Shown piece after piece: positions 1 through 6,917 of a stretch of DNA of 64,000 nt; within the stretch, counting starts at the first letter, position 1; the number at the start of each line of letters is the position of its first letter. The DNA comes from Streptomyces atratus (GTDB taxonomy: Bacteria > Actinomycetota > Actinomycetes > Streptomycetales > Streptomycetaceae). Location of the stretch: NCBI RefSeq assembly GCF_014648655.1, contig NZ_BMRN01000003.1:140177-204176 (forward strand), given 5' to 3'. A program made the position numbers and the translations under genes. Under the pieces are notes generated by a model. That model ran no database searches. It was given only the letters and a program-made list of their open reading frames with translations, and was not told where the DNA came from.

Positions 1-1
1 G

Positions 2-178
2 ACCGGGTCGCTGCCGACCCTGCGCAATGAGGTGGGCGTCGTCGAGTACCCCGACGGCGGCCGTTACGCCGTCGCCGTCTTCACCCGCACCGCCCGCACC
101 GCGGCCACGCTCCCCGCGGCCGACGCCGTCATCGGTACGGCCGCCCACATCGCCGTGGACGCGCTGCGCAACCGGTAG
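2..178 (+). CDS. Serine hydrolase, class A beta-lactamase-like (C-terminal end only)
   Basis: Only the last 58 codons are inside the window; the gene starts to the left. The frame opens with TGSLPTLRNEVGVVEY, and the base before it is the last base of the preceding codon, so the start fits the KTG box that lines the active site of class A beta-lactamases and related penicillin-interacting serine hydrolases. It is followed by the usual C-terminal strand and helix (YAVAVFTRT, then IAVDALRNR). Streptomyces carry several such hydrolases that are not resistance enzymes, so the substrate is left open. The stop is TAG at 176-178. Family is fairly certain; function is not. Confidence 0.7.
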   Translation, partial: TGSLPTLRNEVGVVEYPDGGRYAVAVFTRTARTAATLPAADAVIGTAAHIAVDALRNR

Positions 179-306
179 CGCCGAGCGGGGGCGGGTACGG
201 GCGTCCGCCGAAAGTCTGCGGGTGCGCGACCAAGGGATGAACCGGGCGTGCGCAACGGCTGCTCAAGACTTCTCGGGTGCGGCACCCGGCGGCCCGGGCA
301 CCGCGG

Positions 307-1524
307 TCACCCGGCCGACACCCGGCGTTCCTCGTCGGCCTCGGTGCGCTTTCCGCCGGTGGCGACCACGCGGCCCCTGGGCCTGCGCGGCAGCAGTCGG
401 CGGGTGAGACCGGATGAGTAGCGGGGCTGGAGCAGCAGGAACAGACCCACCGCACAGACGAACGCGACCCCGAAGAGCATCCAGGACTTGGCGCCCCGCG
501 CCGAGTAGGCCACGATCCCGAACGAGAACAGCGCCGACCAGAAGTACATCAGCAGCACGGCCCGGCGGTGCGAGTGGCCGAGCTGGAGCAGGCGGTGGTG
601 GAGGTGGCCCTTGTCGGCGGCGAAGGGGGACATTCCGTTCCACGTACGCCTGACGACGGCGAGCACCAGGTCCGCGACCGGCAGTGCGATGACGGACAGC
701 GGCAGCAGCAGCGGAATGTAGACCGGCACCATCGCGGCCGATCCGGACGTGCCGTCCATCGACTGGTTGAGAAGGCTCGGGTCGACCTCACCCGTCACGG
801 AGACCGCGCATCCGGCGATCAGCAGACCGAGCAGCATCGAGCCCGAGTCACCCATGAAGATCCGGGCCGGGTGGGAGTTGTGGATCAGGAACCCGAGGCA
901 CATGCCCGCCAGGATCGCGGAGAGCAGCGTGGTGGAGGCGGCGGCCTCGATCCCGTAGCCGTACCAGAGCCGGTAGGCGTACAGGAAGAACGCCGACGCC
1001 GCGATGCCCACCGTGCCGGCGGCCAGCCCGTCGAGTCCGTCGACGAAGTTGACCGCGTTGATGGAGACGACGATCAGACCCACGGTCAGGAGCGTGCCCT
1101 GCCAGTCGGCGAGGTAGATCCCGTCGGTGCCCGGCACCGGCAGCCAGAGGATGGTGAGTCCCTGGAAGACCATCACTCCGGCGGCGAGCACCTGACCGCC
1201 GAGCTTGACCAGCGCGTCGACCCCCCATTTGTCGTCGAGTACGCCGAGCAGGCAGATCAGTGTCGCGCCGGACAGCAGCGCCCGTGGCGTCGAGCTCTGG
1301 GTGAAGATCTCTTCCAGGTGCGGCAGGTGGGAAGCGACCAGCAGTCCGGCGAGCAGCCCACCGAACATGGCCATGCCGCCCAGGCGCGGAGTGGGCTCGC
1401 GGTGGACGTCGCGTGCCCGGACCTCGGGGACCACCCCGATGGAGATCGCGAACTTTCTTACCGGGCCGGTCAGGATATGGGTCACCGCCGCCGTGACGAA
1501 CAGCATCAGCAAGTAGTCCCGCAC
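307..1524 (-). CDS. Undecaprenyl-phosphate N-acetylhexosamine-1-phosphate transferase (WecA/TagO/MraY family)
   Basis: An integral membrane glycosyl-1-phosphate transferase that would move a sugar phosphate from a UDP-sugar onto undecaprenyl phosphate, the first lipid step for cell-wall polymers. Family marks are visible: VPEVRARDVHREPTPRLGG near the N-terminus, LLGVLDDKWG, NAVNFVDGLDGLAAG, FMGDSGSMLLG and the histidine motif KGHLHHRLLQLGHS. About ten hydrophobic segments are present. A longer reading starts at GTG 1536, but GTG 1524 (VRDYLL) has GAGG six bases upstream and fits the family N-terminus better. The stop of the upstream gene overlaps GTG 1536, so the two are probably translationally coupled. 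In many Streptomyces the paralogue sits before the atp operon; that is not the case here. Confidence 0.85.
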   Translation of the reverse strand: MRDYLLMLFVTAAVTHILTGPVRKFAISIGVVPEVRARDVHREPTPRLGGMAMFGGLLAGLLVASHLPHLEEIFTQSSTPRALLSGATLICLLGVLDDKWGVDALVKLGGQVLAAGVMVFQGLTILWLPVPGTDGIYLADWQGTLLTVGLIVVSINAVNFVDGLDGLAAGTVGIAASAFFLYAYRLWYGYGIEAAASTTLLSAILAGMCLGFLIHNSHPARIFMGDSGSMLLGLLIAGCAVSVTGEVDPSLLNQSMDGTSGSAAMVPVYIPLLLPLSVIALPVADLVLAVVRRTWNGMSPFAADKGHLHHRLLQLGHSHRRAVLLMYFWSALFSFGIVAYSARGAKSWMLFGVAFVCAVGLFLLLQPRYSSGLTRRLLPRRPRGRVVATGGKRTEADEERRVSAG

Positions 1525-1532
1525 GGGCGGCC

Positions 1533-1985
1533 TCACATTCCGGCCCAGCGGGCCGATACCTGAGCCCGATCGATGCCCTCGCTGCGCCCCGGCGAGCCTA
1601 ACTCATACGGATTTCCGTGCGACGGGGAGCGGGGCGGGACGGTGGTGGGCGCGGGCGTCGAGCGATACGTCCATTCGATGTGCCGGCCGCCGCGCAGCAT
1701 GAGCGTGAACCCGCAGGGCTCGCCGCGATGGAGCGTCGCCAGGGCCTGCACCCAGCCGCCCTGGTCGGCCCAGTGGAGGGCGCGGATCAGTTCGCGCGGT
1801 GTGAGGCCGAAGAGATGGTTCGCCCGGAGCTGGATCCGGATGGCGCGGACGGCCTCCTGAGGCGCGGCCAGGATGCGCAGGTCGATGGGCTCGGGGACGA
1901 AGCCGGTGGCGGGGCCGTAGCGGAGGGCCTCGAACCGGTAGCCGCGTTCGACGGCCGGTCGTAAGGGGGTGAGGGGGGTACGCAT
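1533..1985 (-). CDS. Conserved hypothetical protein, 150 aa
   Basis: I do not recognise a named family. The reading frame has strongly GC-biased third positions up to about residue 115, which argues for real coding sequence. The rest (from SPSHGNPYELGS onward) is less biased and could be a variable tail. The protein looks soluble, without signal peptide or membrane segment, with a central amphipathic part (LFGLTPRELIRALHWADQGGWVQ). The stop TGA at 1533-1535 overlaps the alternative GTG start of the transferase gene at 1536, which suggests one transcript. No function is assigned. Confidence 0.6.
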   Translation of the reverse strand: MRTPLTPLRPAVERGYRFEALRYGPATGFVPEPIDLRILAAPQEAVRAIRIQLRANHLFGLTPRELIRALHWADQGGWVQALATLHRGEPCGFTLMLRGGRHIEWTYRSTPAPTTVPPRSPSHGNPYELGSPGRSEGIDRAQVSARWAGM

Positions 1986-2160
1986 CGTCGACTGTCCGAT
2001 CGCAGCGGGCGCGCCAAGTGCGCGGGAGCGGGGGGGAGGTGTGGCATCGCGCCTGTGCGGGGGCGGGTGACTCCCGCCGTGTGGCGACGTAGAGCGACGT
2101 TATCGTTACCGAGGATGGCGGTGCAACAGTGTGACGTCCCTATGTTGCGCCGGGTAGGTA

Positions 2161-2191
2161 AAACGCCCTCCGGTGTTCGAACCAGAGGGCG
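2161..2191 (-). terminator. Rho-independent terminator after the DUF397 gene
   Basis: CGCCCTC (2164-2170) pairs with GAGGGCG (2185-2191) around a 14-base loop. On the minus strand the stem is followed by TTTTACC. It lies about 15 bases beyond the stop of the DUF397 gene. Confidence 0.65.
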
Positions 2192-2205
2192 CTTGTGGGT
2201 CGGGC

Positions 2206-2406
2206 TCAGATCAGGTGGTCGAACTCCCCGGCCTTCACGCCGAGCACGAAAGCGCGCAGCTTGGCGACGGTGGTGGTGACGACGACGTCGGGGTCGTCGC
2301 TCTCGCGCATCTTGATCGAACCGTCGACCGGGGCCAGCTCGATGCAGCTCTGATTGTTGTCTGCTCCGGAGAAAGAGGACTTCTGCCAGTTGATTGCGTC
2401 GGTCAT
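2206..2406 (-). CDS. DUF397 domain protein (WhiJ/BldB-locus small partner type)
   Basis: A 66-residue acidic protein beginning MTDAINWQKSSFSGADN, with the DUF397 hallmark W-x-K-S-S-F-S-G and the later pattern KLRAFVLGVKAGEFDHL. Such proteins are abundant in Streptomyces and are normally encoded next to an XRE/DUF5753 regulator, whose DNA binding they are thought to modulate. Here the regulator's stop is only ten bases upstream on the same strand, so the pair is one operon. A longer frame reaching back into the regulator gene exists, but it is not supported by the family N-terminus. AGGAA within the regulator's last codons is the only visible ribosome site. Confidence 0.9.
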   Translation of the reverse strand: MTDAINWQKSSFSGADNNQSCIELAPVDGSIKMRESDDPDVVVTTTVAKLRAFVLGVKAGEFDHLI

Positions 2407-2416
2407 GCGGATGGGC

Positions 2417-3265
2417 TCACATTTCCTGTGCGATGCGTTGAATGAATTGTGCGGACTCCTTCGTGTCGAGAGAGATGGACTCGATGGAGTCAAGGAGGGT
2501 TCGATATCGCGCCAACTGGGCCTCGGCGTCCAGGAATCCTGCGTCGAAGGCGCTGTCCAGCTGGACGGTGTCGAGTGCCGGGACGCTGGCCCCGGCGTAC
2601 AGCGTCGAGTGCACTGAACCGGTGATCTGCTTGTCGAACGGGATGATGCGGATCGTCACGGACGGCCAGGTGGAAACCTCGTGCAGGAAGGCGAGTTGAG
2701 CCCGCATGGTCTCCGGTTCGCAGTACCGCATGCGCAACGCGGCCTCGTGGATGAATGCCTCGAACGGGGTCGGCCTGGGGCGGTCGAAAATGTCGCGTCG
2801 TCTGGTGCGGTGTTCGACGCGGGCACTCAGTTCGTCGGCGGGAAGGTCGGAGATCCCGCTCCGGATGATGGCTCGCGCATACGACTCCGTCTGAAACACG
2901 CCAGGGATGTTGAGCATCTGGATGGCGCGAATGTAGGACGCCTTGTGCTCAAGCTCCGCCAGGTCCAGGAACCCGGGCGAGAGTACTCCGCGGTAGTCGT
3001 CCCACCATCCCTTTGTGCGTTCCTCGGCCATCTCGGCCAGGGCGTCGACCAGATGCTTGTCGGTCGCCGAGTAGTGGGCCGCGAGCCGGCGAACCCGTTC
3101 GCTGCTCACTCCGTACCGGCCGGACTCGATGTGGCTGATCTGGGCTCGCTCGCCGCCCAGGTACGCGGCTGCCTCGCTCCCGGACATCCCCGCCCGCTCG
3201 CGCAGCTTGCGAAGTTCCGCACCCAACCGCCTCTGCCTGGCGGTCGGATAGCTCCTCGGTGGCAT
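2417..3265 (-). CDS. XRE-family transcriptional regulator with DUF5753 domain (WhiJ-like)
   Basis: A 282-residue cytoplasmic regulator. Residues about 10-70 form a lambda-repressor-type helix-turn-helix (LGAELRKLRERAGMSGSEAA, then ISHIESGRYGVSSERVRRLA). The remainder is the DUF5753 ligand or partner domain, with typical IPGVFQTESYAR and VTIRIIPF segments. The ATG at 3263-3265 is chosen because GAGGAG lies six bases upstream; the much longer upstream frame is antisense noise. It forms an operon with the DUF397 gene and is divergent from an HATPase gene, the standard three-part whiJ/abaA-like arrangement of Streptomyces linked to developmental and antibiotic control. Its target genes are unknown. 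Confidence 0.92.
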   Translation of the reverse strand: MPPRSYPTARQRRLGAELRKLRERAGMSGSEAAAYLGGERAQISHIESGRYGVSSERVRRLAAHYSATDKHLVDALAEMAEERTKGWWDDYRGVLSPGFLDLAELEHKASYIRAIQMLNIPGVFQTESYARAIIRSGISDLPADELSARVEHRTRRRDIFDRPRPTPFEAFIHEAALRMRYCEPETMRAQLAFLHEVSTWPSVTIRIIPFDKQITGSVHSTLYAGASVPALDTVQLDSAFDAGFLDAEAQLARYRTLLDSIESISLDTKESAQFIQRIAQEM

Positions 3266-3524
3266 GGGCTCTCCTCTTCGTGCGGGTACGAGTGTGCCGC
3301 TCAACCATGCCGCTGGTCCACTCGTATGGGTGCTACGGCCGTCACACTGTTGCGCCGTCCCATTGTTGTGCCCTAGCGTCCAGTGGTGTCGAGCCCAAGG
3401 GTGGGCCGACCCGAAGTGCAGCTGCCCGTAAGCGAGTTGAAAGCTCACGGGACTCGGCCAATGCCACGGACCGCGCCCACCGCACGACGCCCCCGGAGAC
3501 CGCATCACGCAGGGAGATCGCGCC

Positions 3525-4053
3525 ATGCCCCCCCGTAACCGCTCCTCCAGCACCCGCCCCCTACCTCCCCCAGCGCGGCGAGCGATACCGGCTCGTCGCG
3601 CCGAACACCCCCACCGCCCCCAAGATCGTGCGGGACTTCGTGGCGACGGTGCTGTGGGCCACCGGGCACCCGCGCCTCGTCGACGACGCCCGGCTCTGTG
3701 TGAGCGAGGTCGTCTCCAACGCGTACTGCCACACGGACTCACCGCAGGTCCGGGTGGAGGTCACCGTCAACCAGCGGCAGGTGACGGTGTACGTGACGGA
3801 CGACGAACCCGGCCGCCTCCCCGCACCGCCGTCTCCGCGCACTCCCTCGCCGGAGGCCGGTGCGGACGAGAACGGCCGGGGGCTTCTGCTTGTGGACGCT
3901 CTCGCGGCCCGATGGGGGGCCACCCCGTACGGGGACCCTGTTCCGGTGGGATTCGCCCGGATGCCGGGCCTGACCGGTCTCGACCTGCGACCCCTGCGCA
4001 AGGTGATCACGGCAGTGATCCGCTGGTCATCACGGCCTGCCCCGTCACCGTGA
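3525..4053 (+). CDS. HATPase-fold anti-sigma-factor-like regulator (apparent frameshift in a C7 run)
   Basis: The product has the RsbW-type HATPase fold: IVRDFVATVLWATGHP, then the N-box LCVSEVVSNAYCH, then the G-box NGRGLLLVDALAARWG. It would bind ATP and probably an anti-sigma or WhiJ partner. The only well-placed start is ATG 3525, with AGGGAG about nine bases upstream. After it comes a run of seven C (3528-3534), and the domain continues only if one C is removed (M-P-P-V-T-A-P-P). As written, the ATG frame is a nonsense product. Either the gene is broken, the sequence has a homopolymer error, or slippage occurs. It is divergent from the XRE/DUF397 pair. Confidence 0.75.
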
Positions 4054-4332
4054 CAGCAGGGTGTGGATCTGGCGGGGCTTGACCTCGCGCTCGTCGAAGC
4101 CGATGGCCGCGCCGCGTTCCCGGGCCGCAGCGGCGAACGCCGCCTGGAACGCCTGCTGGGACTCGAACGCTCCGGTGGTGACGACGGCGTCACCCTCGGG
4201 GGTGACCCAGGGCTCGGCGCGCAGGAATCCCGGCTGTGAGGACAGCACCTCGCGGACCTGATGGCAGCGGTCGACGAACTCCTCGACATGCTCGGGGCTC
4301 GGGTAGTGAAAAGCGACGAAGCCGAACGACAT
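4045..4332 (-). CDS. ABM-domain (antibiotic biosynthesis monooxygenase-like) protein, 95 aa
   Basis: A small dimeric-ferredoxin-fold protein beginning MSFGFVAFHYPSPEH. The pattern HYPSPEHVEEFVDRC, GFLRAEPWV and a later ...VVTTGAFESQQAFQAAF segment is typical of ABM/DUF4188-type monooxygenase domains. Members act as cofactor-less oxygenases, heme-degrading enzymes or stress proteins, so the reaction is not assigned. ATG 4330-4332 is preceded by GAGGGGA at five bases. The 3' end overlaps the end of the HATPase gene by nine bases, tail to tail. It is divergent from a TetR gene, and the gap between them holds two palindromes, so it is probably the repressor's main target. Confidence 0.8.
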   Translation of the reverse strand: MSFGFVAFHYPSPEHVEEFVDRCHQVREVLSSQPGFLRAEPWVTPEGDAVVTTGAFESQQAFQAAFAAAARERGAAIGFDEREVKPRQIHTLLSR

Positions 4333-4351
4333 GACGATCCCCTCTTTGGGA

Positions 4352-4367
4352 TATACGCTTACGTATA
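4352..4367. promoter_or_regulatory. Perfect inverted repeat between ABM gene and TetR gene
   Basis: TATACG and CGTATA are separated by CTTA. The site lies 20-35 bases upstream of the ABM start, where a promoter core would be, and the AT-rich sequence stands out locally. It is a candidate second operator or overlaps the -10 region. Confidence 0.5.
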
Positions 4368-4380
4368 ACGAGAGGTTAGA

Positions 4381-4406
4381 CCTGTTGTACGGTCCCGTAC
4401 GACAGG
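4381..4406. promoter_or_regulatory. Likely TetR operator, 26-bp near-perfect palindrome
   Basis: The left arm CCTGTTGTACGG (4381-4392) and right arm CCGTACGACAGG (4395-4406) are reverse complements with one mismatch, around a two-base centre. Size and symmetry match classical TetR-family operators. It lies in the 98-base gap between the divergent ABM and TetR genes, 25 bases upstream of the TetR start. Confidence 0.7.
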
Positions 4407-4430
4407 CAGAGGAGTGAGGCGGGTCACACC

Positions 4431-5000
4431 ATGGGTTCGTTGCGCACACCGCGCGAAAACTGGGTCGAGGAGGGCCTGCGGGTGCTGGCGTCGGGAGGCG
4501 TGGACGCCGTGCGCGTCGAGGCCCTGGCCAAGTCCCTCGGCGTGACCAAGGGCGGGTTCTACGGCTACTTCGCCGACCGCGACGCACTGCTGAAGGAAAT
4601 GCTGGACACCTGGGAACGGGAGGCCACCGACGACGTCCTCGACCGGATCGAGCGCGAAGGCGGAGACCTCATGGACAAGGCATACCTGGCCGGGCAGCTC
4701 ACCTTCTCCGACCGCCTGCACCCCATCGACCTGGCCATCCGCGACTGGGCACGCCGCGACCAGGCCGTCGCCGAGCGCCTGCGCCGCGTGGACAACGCCC
4801 GCATGGGCCTGCTGCGCGAGGCGTTCGGCACCGTCTGCGCCGACCCGGACGAGATCGAGGCCCGCAGCGTACTGGCGTTCTGCGCGGCCATCGGCAGCCA
4901 CTTCCTTGCCGCCGACCACCCCGGCCGCACCCGCGCCCAGGTTCTCGCTCGCGCCGGCGACCTGATCCTCAACCGCCCGCCCAGCAACCCCGCCCAGTGA
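4431..5000 (+). CDS. TetR/AcrR-family transcriptional regulator
   Basis: A 189-residue one-component regulator. The N-terminal helix-turn-helix is clear: ENWVEEGLRVLASGGVDAVRVEALAKSLGVTKGGFYGYFADRDALL, with the diagnostic GGFYGYF recognition helix. The C-terminal ligand domain is alpha-helical (DRLHPIDLAIRDWARRDQAV, then VLAFCAAIGSHFLAA) and no ligand can be inferred. It starts at ATG 4431 and ends at TGA 4998-5000. It is divergent from the ABM gene, with a 26-bp palindrome between them, so autoregulation and repression of the ABM gene are expected. This ABM/TetR pair is bracketed by an HATPase gene and a damaged copy of it, which may mean the pair was inserted or duplicated with it. Confidence 0.93.
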   Translation: MGSLRTPRENWVEEGLRVLASGGVDAVRVEALAKSLGVTKGGFYGYFADRDALLKEMLDTWEREATDDVLDRIEREGGDLMDKAYLAGQLTFSDRLHPIDLAIRDWARRDQAVAERLRRVDNARMGLLREAFGTVCADPDEIEARSVLAFCAAIGSHFLAADHPGRTRAQVLARAGDLILNRPPSNPAQ

Positions 5001-5012
5001 TCACTCCCTGAT

Positions 5013-5180
5013 CCCCGCAACGGCTCCTCAGGTGCCCGCCCCCTGCCTCCCTCGATGCGGCGAGTGGTACCGGCTCGTCGCGCCGCCGCCCCCGCGTACC
5101 CCTCGCCGGAGGCCGGTGCGGGCGAGAGCGGCAGGGGGCTTCTGCTCGTGGACGCTCTCGCGCCCGGTGGAGGGCGATCG
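5013..5180 (+). pseudogene. Remnant of a second HATPase gene (internal deletion, frames broken)
   Basis: This stretch is a decayed copy of the gene at 3525-4053. Positions 5013-5095 resemble 3531-3610 (shared TACCGGCTCGTCGCGCCG), and 5098-5176 resemble 3841-3920 (shared CTCGCCGGAGGCCGGTGCGG and a nearly identical stretch encoding GRGLLLVDALA). About 230 bp corresponding to the middle of the domain, including the N-box, are missing, and the two halves lie in different reading frames (GEWYRLVAP, then ESGRGLLLVDALA). No intact product is possible. From about 5181 to the acyltransferase gene at 5362 nothing else is recognisable. Confidence 0.75.
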
Positions 5181-5361
5181 ACGGCTACCTCCTCCAGCGG
5201 TCGCTCGACCCGTCCGTCGAGCCAGGCCCTCTCATCGACGGATTGGTCTGCCTGGTCCGGCAGCAACTCGCAGCCGACGGATCATGAGGGTGCAGAAGTG
5301 AGAGAACCGTCAGGTGAGGGGACCACCGCGTGCGGGGCGCGGTCACGCACGCGAAGAGACC

Positions 5362-6747
5362 TCACCCGCTGCCCTGCCGGGAGAGAACCCGGTCACCTTC
5401 ATGGCGTACGGCCAACTGAACAGGCACGGTGCGAACGCCTTGTGCGGCAACGGCCTTCGGGGTGTTCTTCTCCCGTACGACGAGCAGCCCTGCCAGCACC
5501 AGCAGCACCCAGAGCACCGGACCGAGCGGGTTTCCGGGGGAAATGAACCCCTGCGCGGCAAGTCCGAGAAGGCCGCCGGCAGAAAGCACCGCCGCGAGAA
5601 CGACCTTGCCGAGGCTCATGTCCGATGCCGCACCGGAACGGCGACGGAATTCGAACCGGCCGAAAATTCTGGTGAAGCACATCAGGAAGGTTCCCGCAAT
5701 GCCGACCCACAGCGGTGCAACCGCGAACCACATCGGGCTGCCGGGCGTCGGGGTCGCGAAGCCGAGTCCGACAATTGCGATTCCCGCCGTCATCACGAGC
5801 GCGGGCATGTGCCAGAGATACAGCGTCATGAAGCGGGTTCCGCACCACTGAAGTACGGCGGTGGCCATGGGGCGTTCGGCGAATCGCGCTATTGCAGGCT
5901 TGAGCGTCAGCCACAGCCCGAGCTGGCCGATCGTCAGCGACAGCATCACCGCGGTCGGCGGGCTCATGTTGGAGACCGGCGCCCCGGGCATTCCGATCAT
6001 GGATGCCGGGTAGGGCCCGAAGAACACGGCGGCCGCGGTGATTCCGAAGCCGACGGCGGCCAGACCGGCCGATGTCCAGCCGCTCCGCATGCGCAGGCCG
6101 CCGTCGGCGTAGTGGAAGCCGAACTGGTGGGCCGCCGGCCAGACGAACAGGGCATTCAGGAAACCGATCGCGGGGCTGACCTCGAAACGCAGTACGTCGA
6201 CGACCAGGGCGCAGACGGCGAGTACGCCGATCACACGCCACCCGTACCGTCGGTACCACCTGAACATCACCGGCGTGAGCGCCACCACGAGCACGTAGAC
6301 GGCGAGGAACCAGAGCAGCTGGCCGGCAATCTTGCCCGCCATCAGCACCGGTTGCTCGGGCACCCCCGCGCCGATCAACACGTGGGGCAGCACCAGCCAC
6401 ACGGCTGCCAGGGGTACGACCGGCACCAGGAGTCGCGCGATTCTGCTCCGGAGCCAGGCACGCGCCGATTTCGCCGACCGGAAGGAGAAGAAATTGGCGG
6501 CCCCACCGGCGAAGAACACCATGGGCATGACCTGCGTCAGCCATGTGACGATCCACCAGCCGGGACTCGCGAGAGCATTTCCGGTGCTCAAATGCCCATT
6601 CTCATAGGCCAGTACGGGCATGAGCCAATGCTGGGATATAACGGCCAGCACGCACAGCGCTCTGATGACGTCTATGAATGGATCGCGACCGCGACTGCTG
6701 CTGAGAATGCTGCTGCGACCGGGCGAATGCGCGTGAGTTTGCTGCAT
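5362..6747 (-). CDS. Acyltransferase 3 family integral membrane protein
   Basis: A 461-residue polytopic protein with about ten hydrophobic segments. The N-terminal motif DPFIDVIRALCVLAVISQHW carries the conserved R and H of the acyltransferase-3 (OafA/WecH-like) family, and WFLAVYVLVVALTP and YLWHMPALV fit later helices. Members transfer acyl groups to sugars, peptidoglycan, lipids or antibiotics across the membrane; the acceptor here is unknown. It appears to be a single-gene unit. The hairpin at 6788-6814 lies just upstream and ends the kinase transcript from the same strand. The ATG at 6747 is the first start before the domain; no strong ribosome site is visible. Confidence 0.85.
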   Translation of the reverse strand: MQQTHAHSPGRSSILSSSRGRDPFIDVIRALCVLAVISQHWLMPVLAYENGHLSTGNALASPGWWIVTWLTQVMPMVFFAGGAANFFSFRSAKSARAWLRSRIARLLVPVVPLAAVWLVLPHVLIGAGVPEQPVLMAGKIAGQLLWFLAVYVLVVALTPVMFRWYRRYGWRVIGVLAVCALVVDVLRFEVSPAIGFLNALFVWPAAHQFGFHYADGGLRMRSGWTSAGLAAVGFGITAAAVFFGPYPASMIGMPGAPVSNMSPPTAVMLSLTIGQLGLWLTLKPAIARFAERPMATAVLQWCGTRFMTLYLWHMPALVMTAGIAIVGLGFATPTPGSPMWFAVAPLWVGIAGTFLMCFTRIFGRFEFRRRSGAASDMSLGKVVLAAVLSAGGLLGLAAQGFISPGNPLGPVLWVLLVLAGLLVVREKNTPKAVAAQGVRTVPVQLAVRHEGDRVLSRQGSG

Positions 6748-6787
6748 GTAAACAGCGTGGCGTCAGTGGGCGATATTCACAGTGAAG

Positions 6788-6814
6788 TGGCCCCCCGAAT
6801 CGGTCGGGGGGCCA
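6788..6814 (-). terminator. Hairpin terminator downstream of the Ser/Thr kinase gene
   Basis: The 11-bp perfect stem TGGCCCCCCGA (6788-6798) / TCGGGGGGCCA (6804-6814) has a five-base loop. It sits between the kinase stop (6918) and the acyltransferase start (6747), both on the minus strand. There is no U-tract, as is usual in Streptomyces. Confidence 0.6.
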
Positions 6815-6917
6815 GCACTTCGTGCCATGGTGGGGTTTTCCCCACCGGCCCTATTGATGTGCCGCTTTCGTTTCTGATCAATAGCGGGTGTCTGAGCCCG
6901 ATGGTGCCGCTCAGTGG

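Noticed and set aside
3259..3524. Upstream extension of the HATPase frame to 3259
   Set aside because: It would overlap the start of the XRE gene and gives a Cys/Ser/Arg-rich leader without family support; the frameshift at the C7 run explains the frame better.
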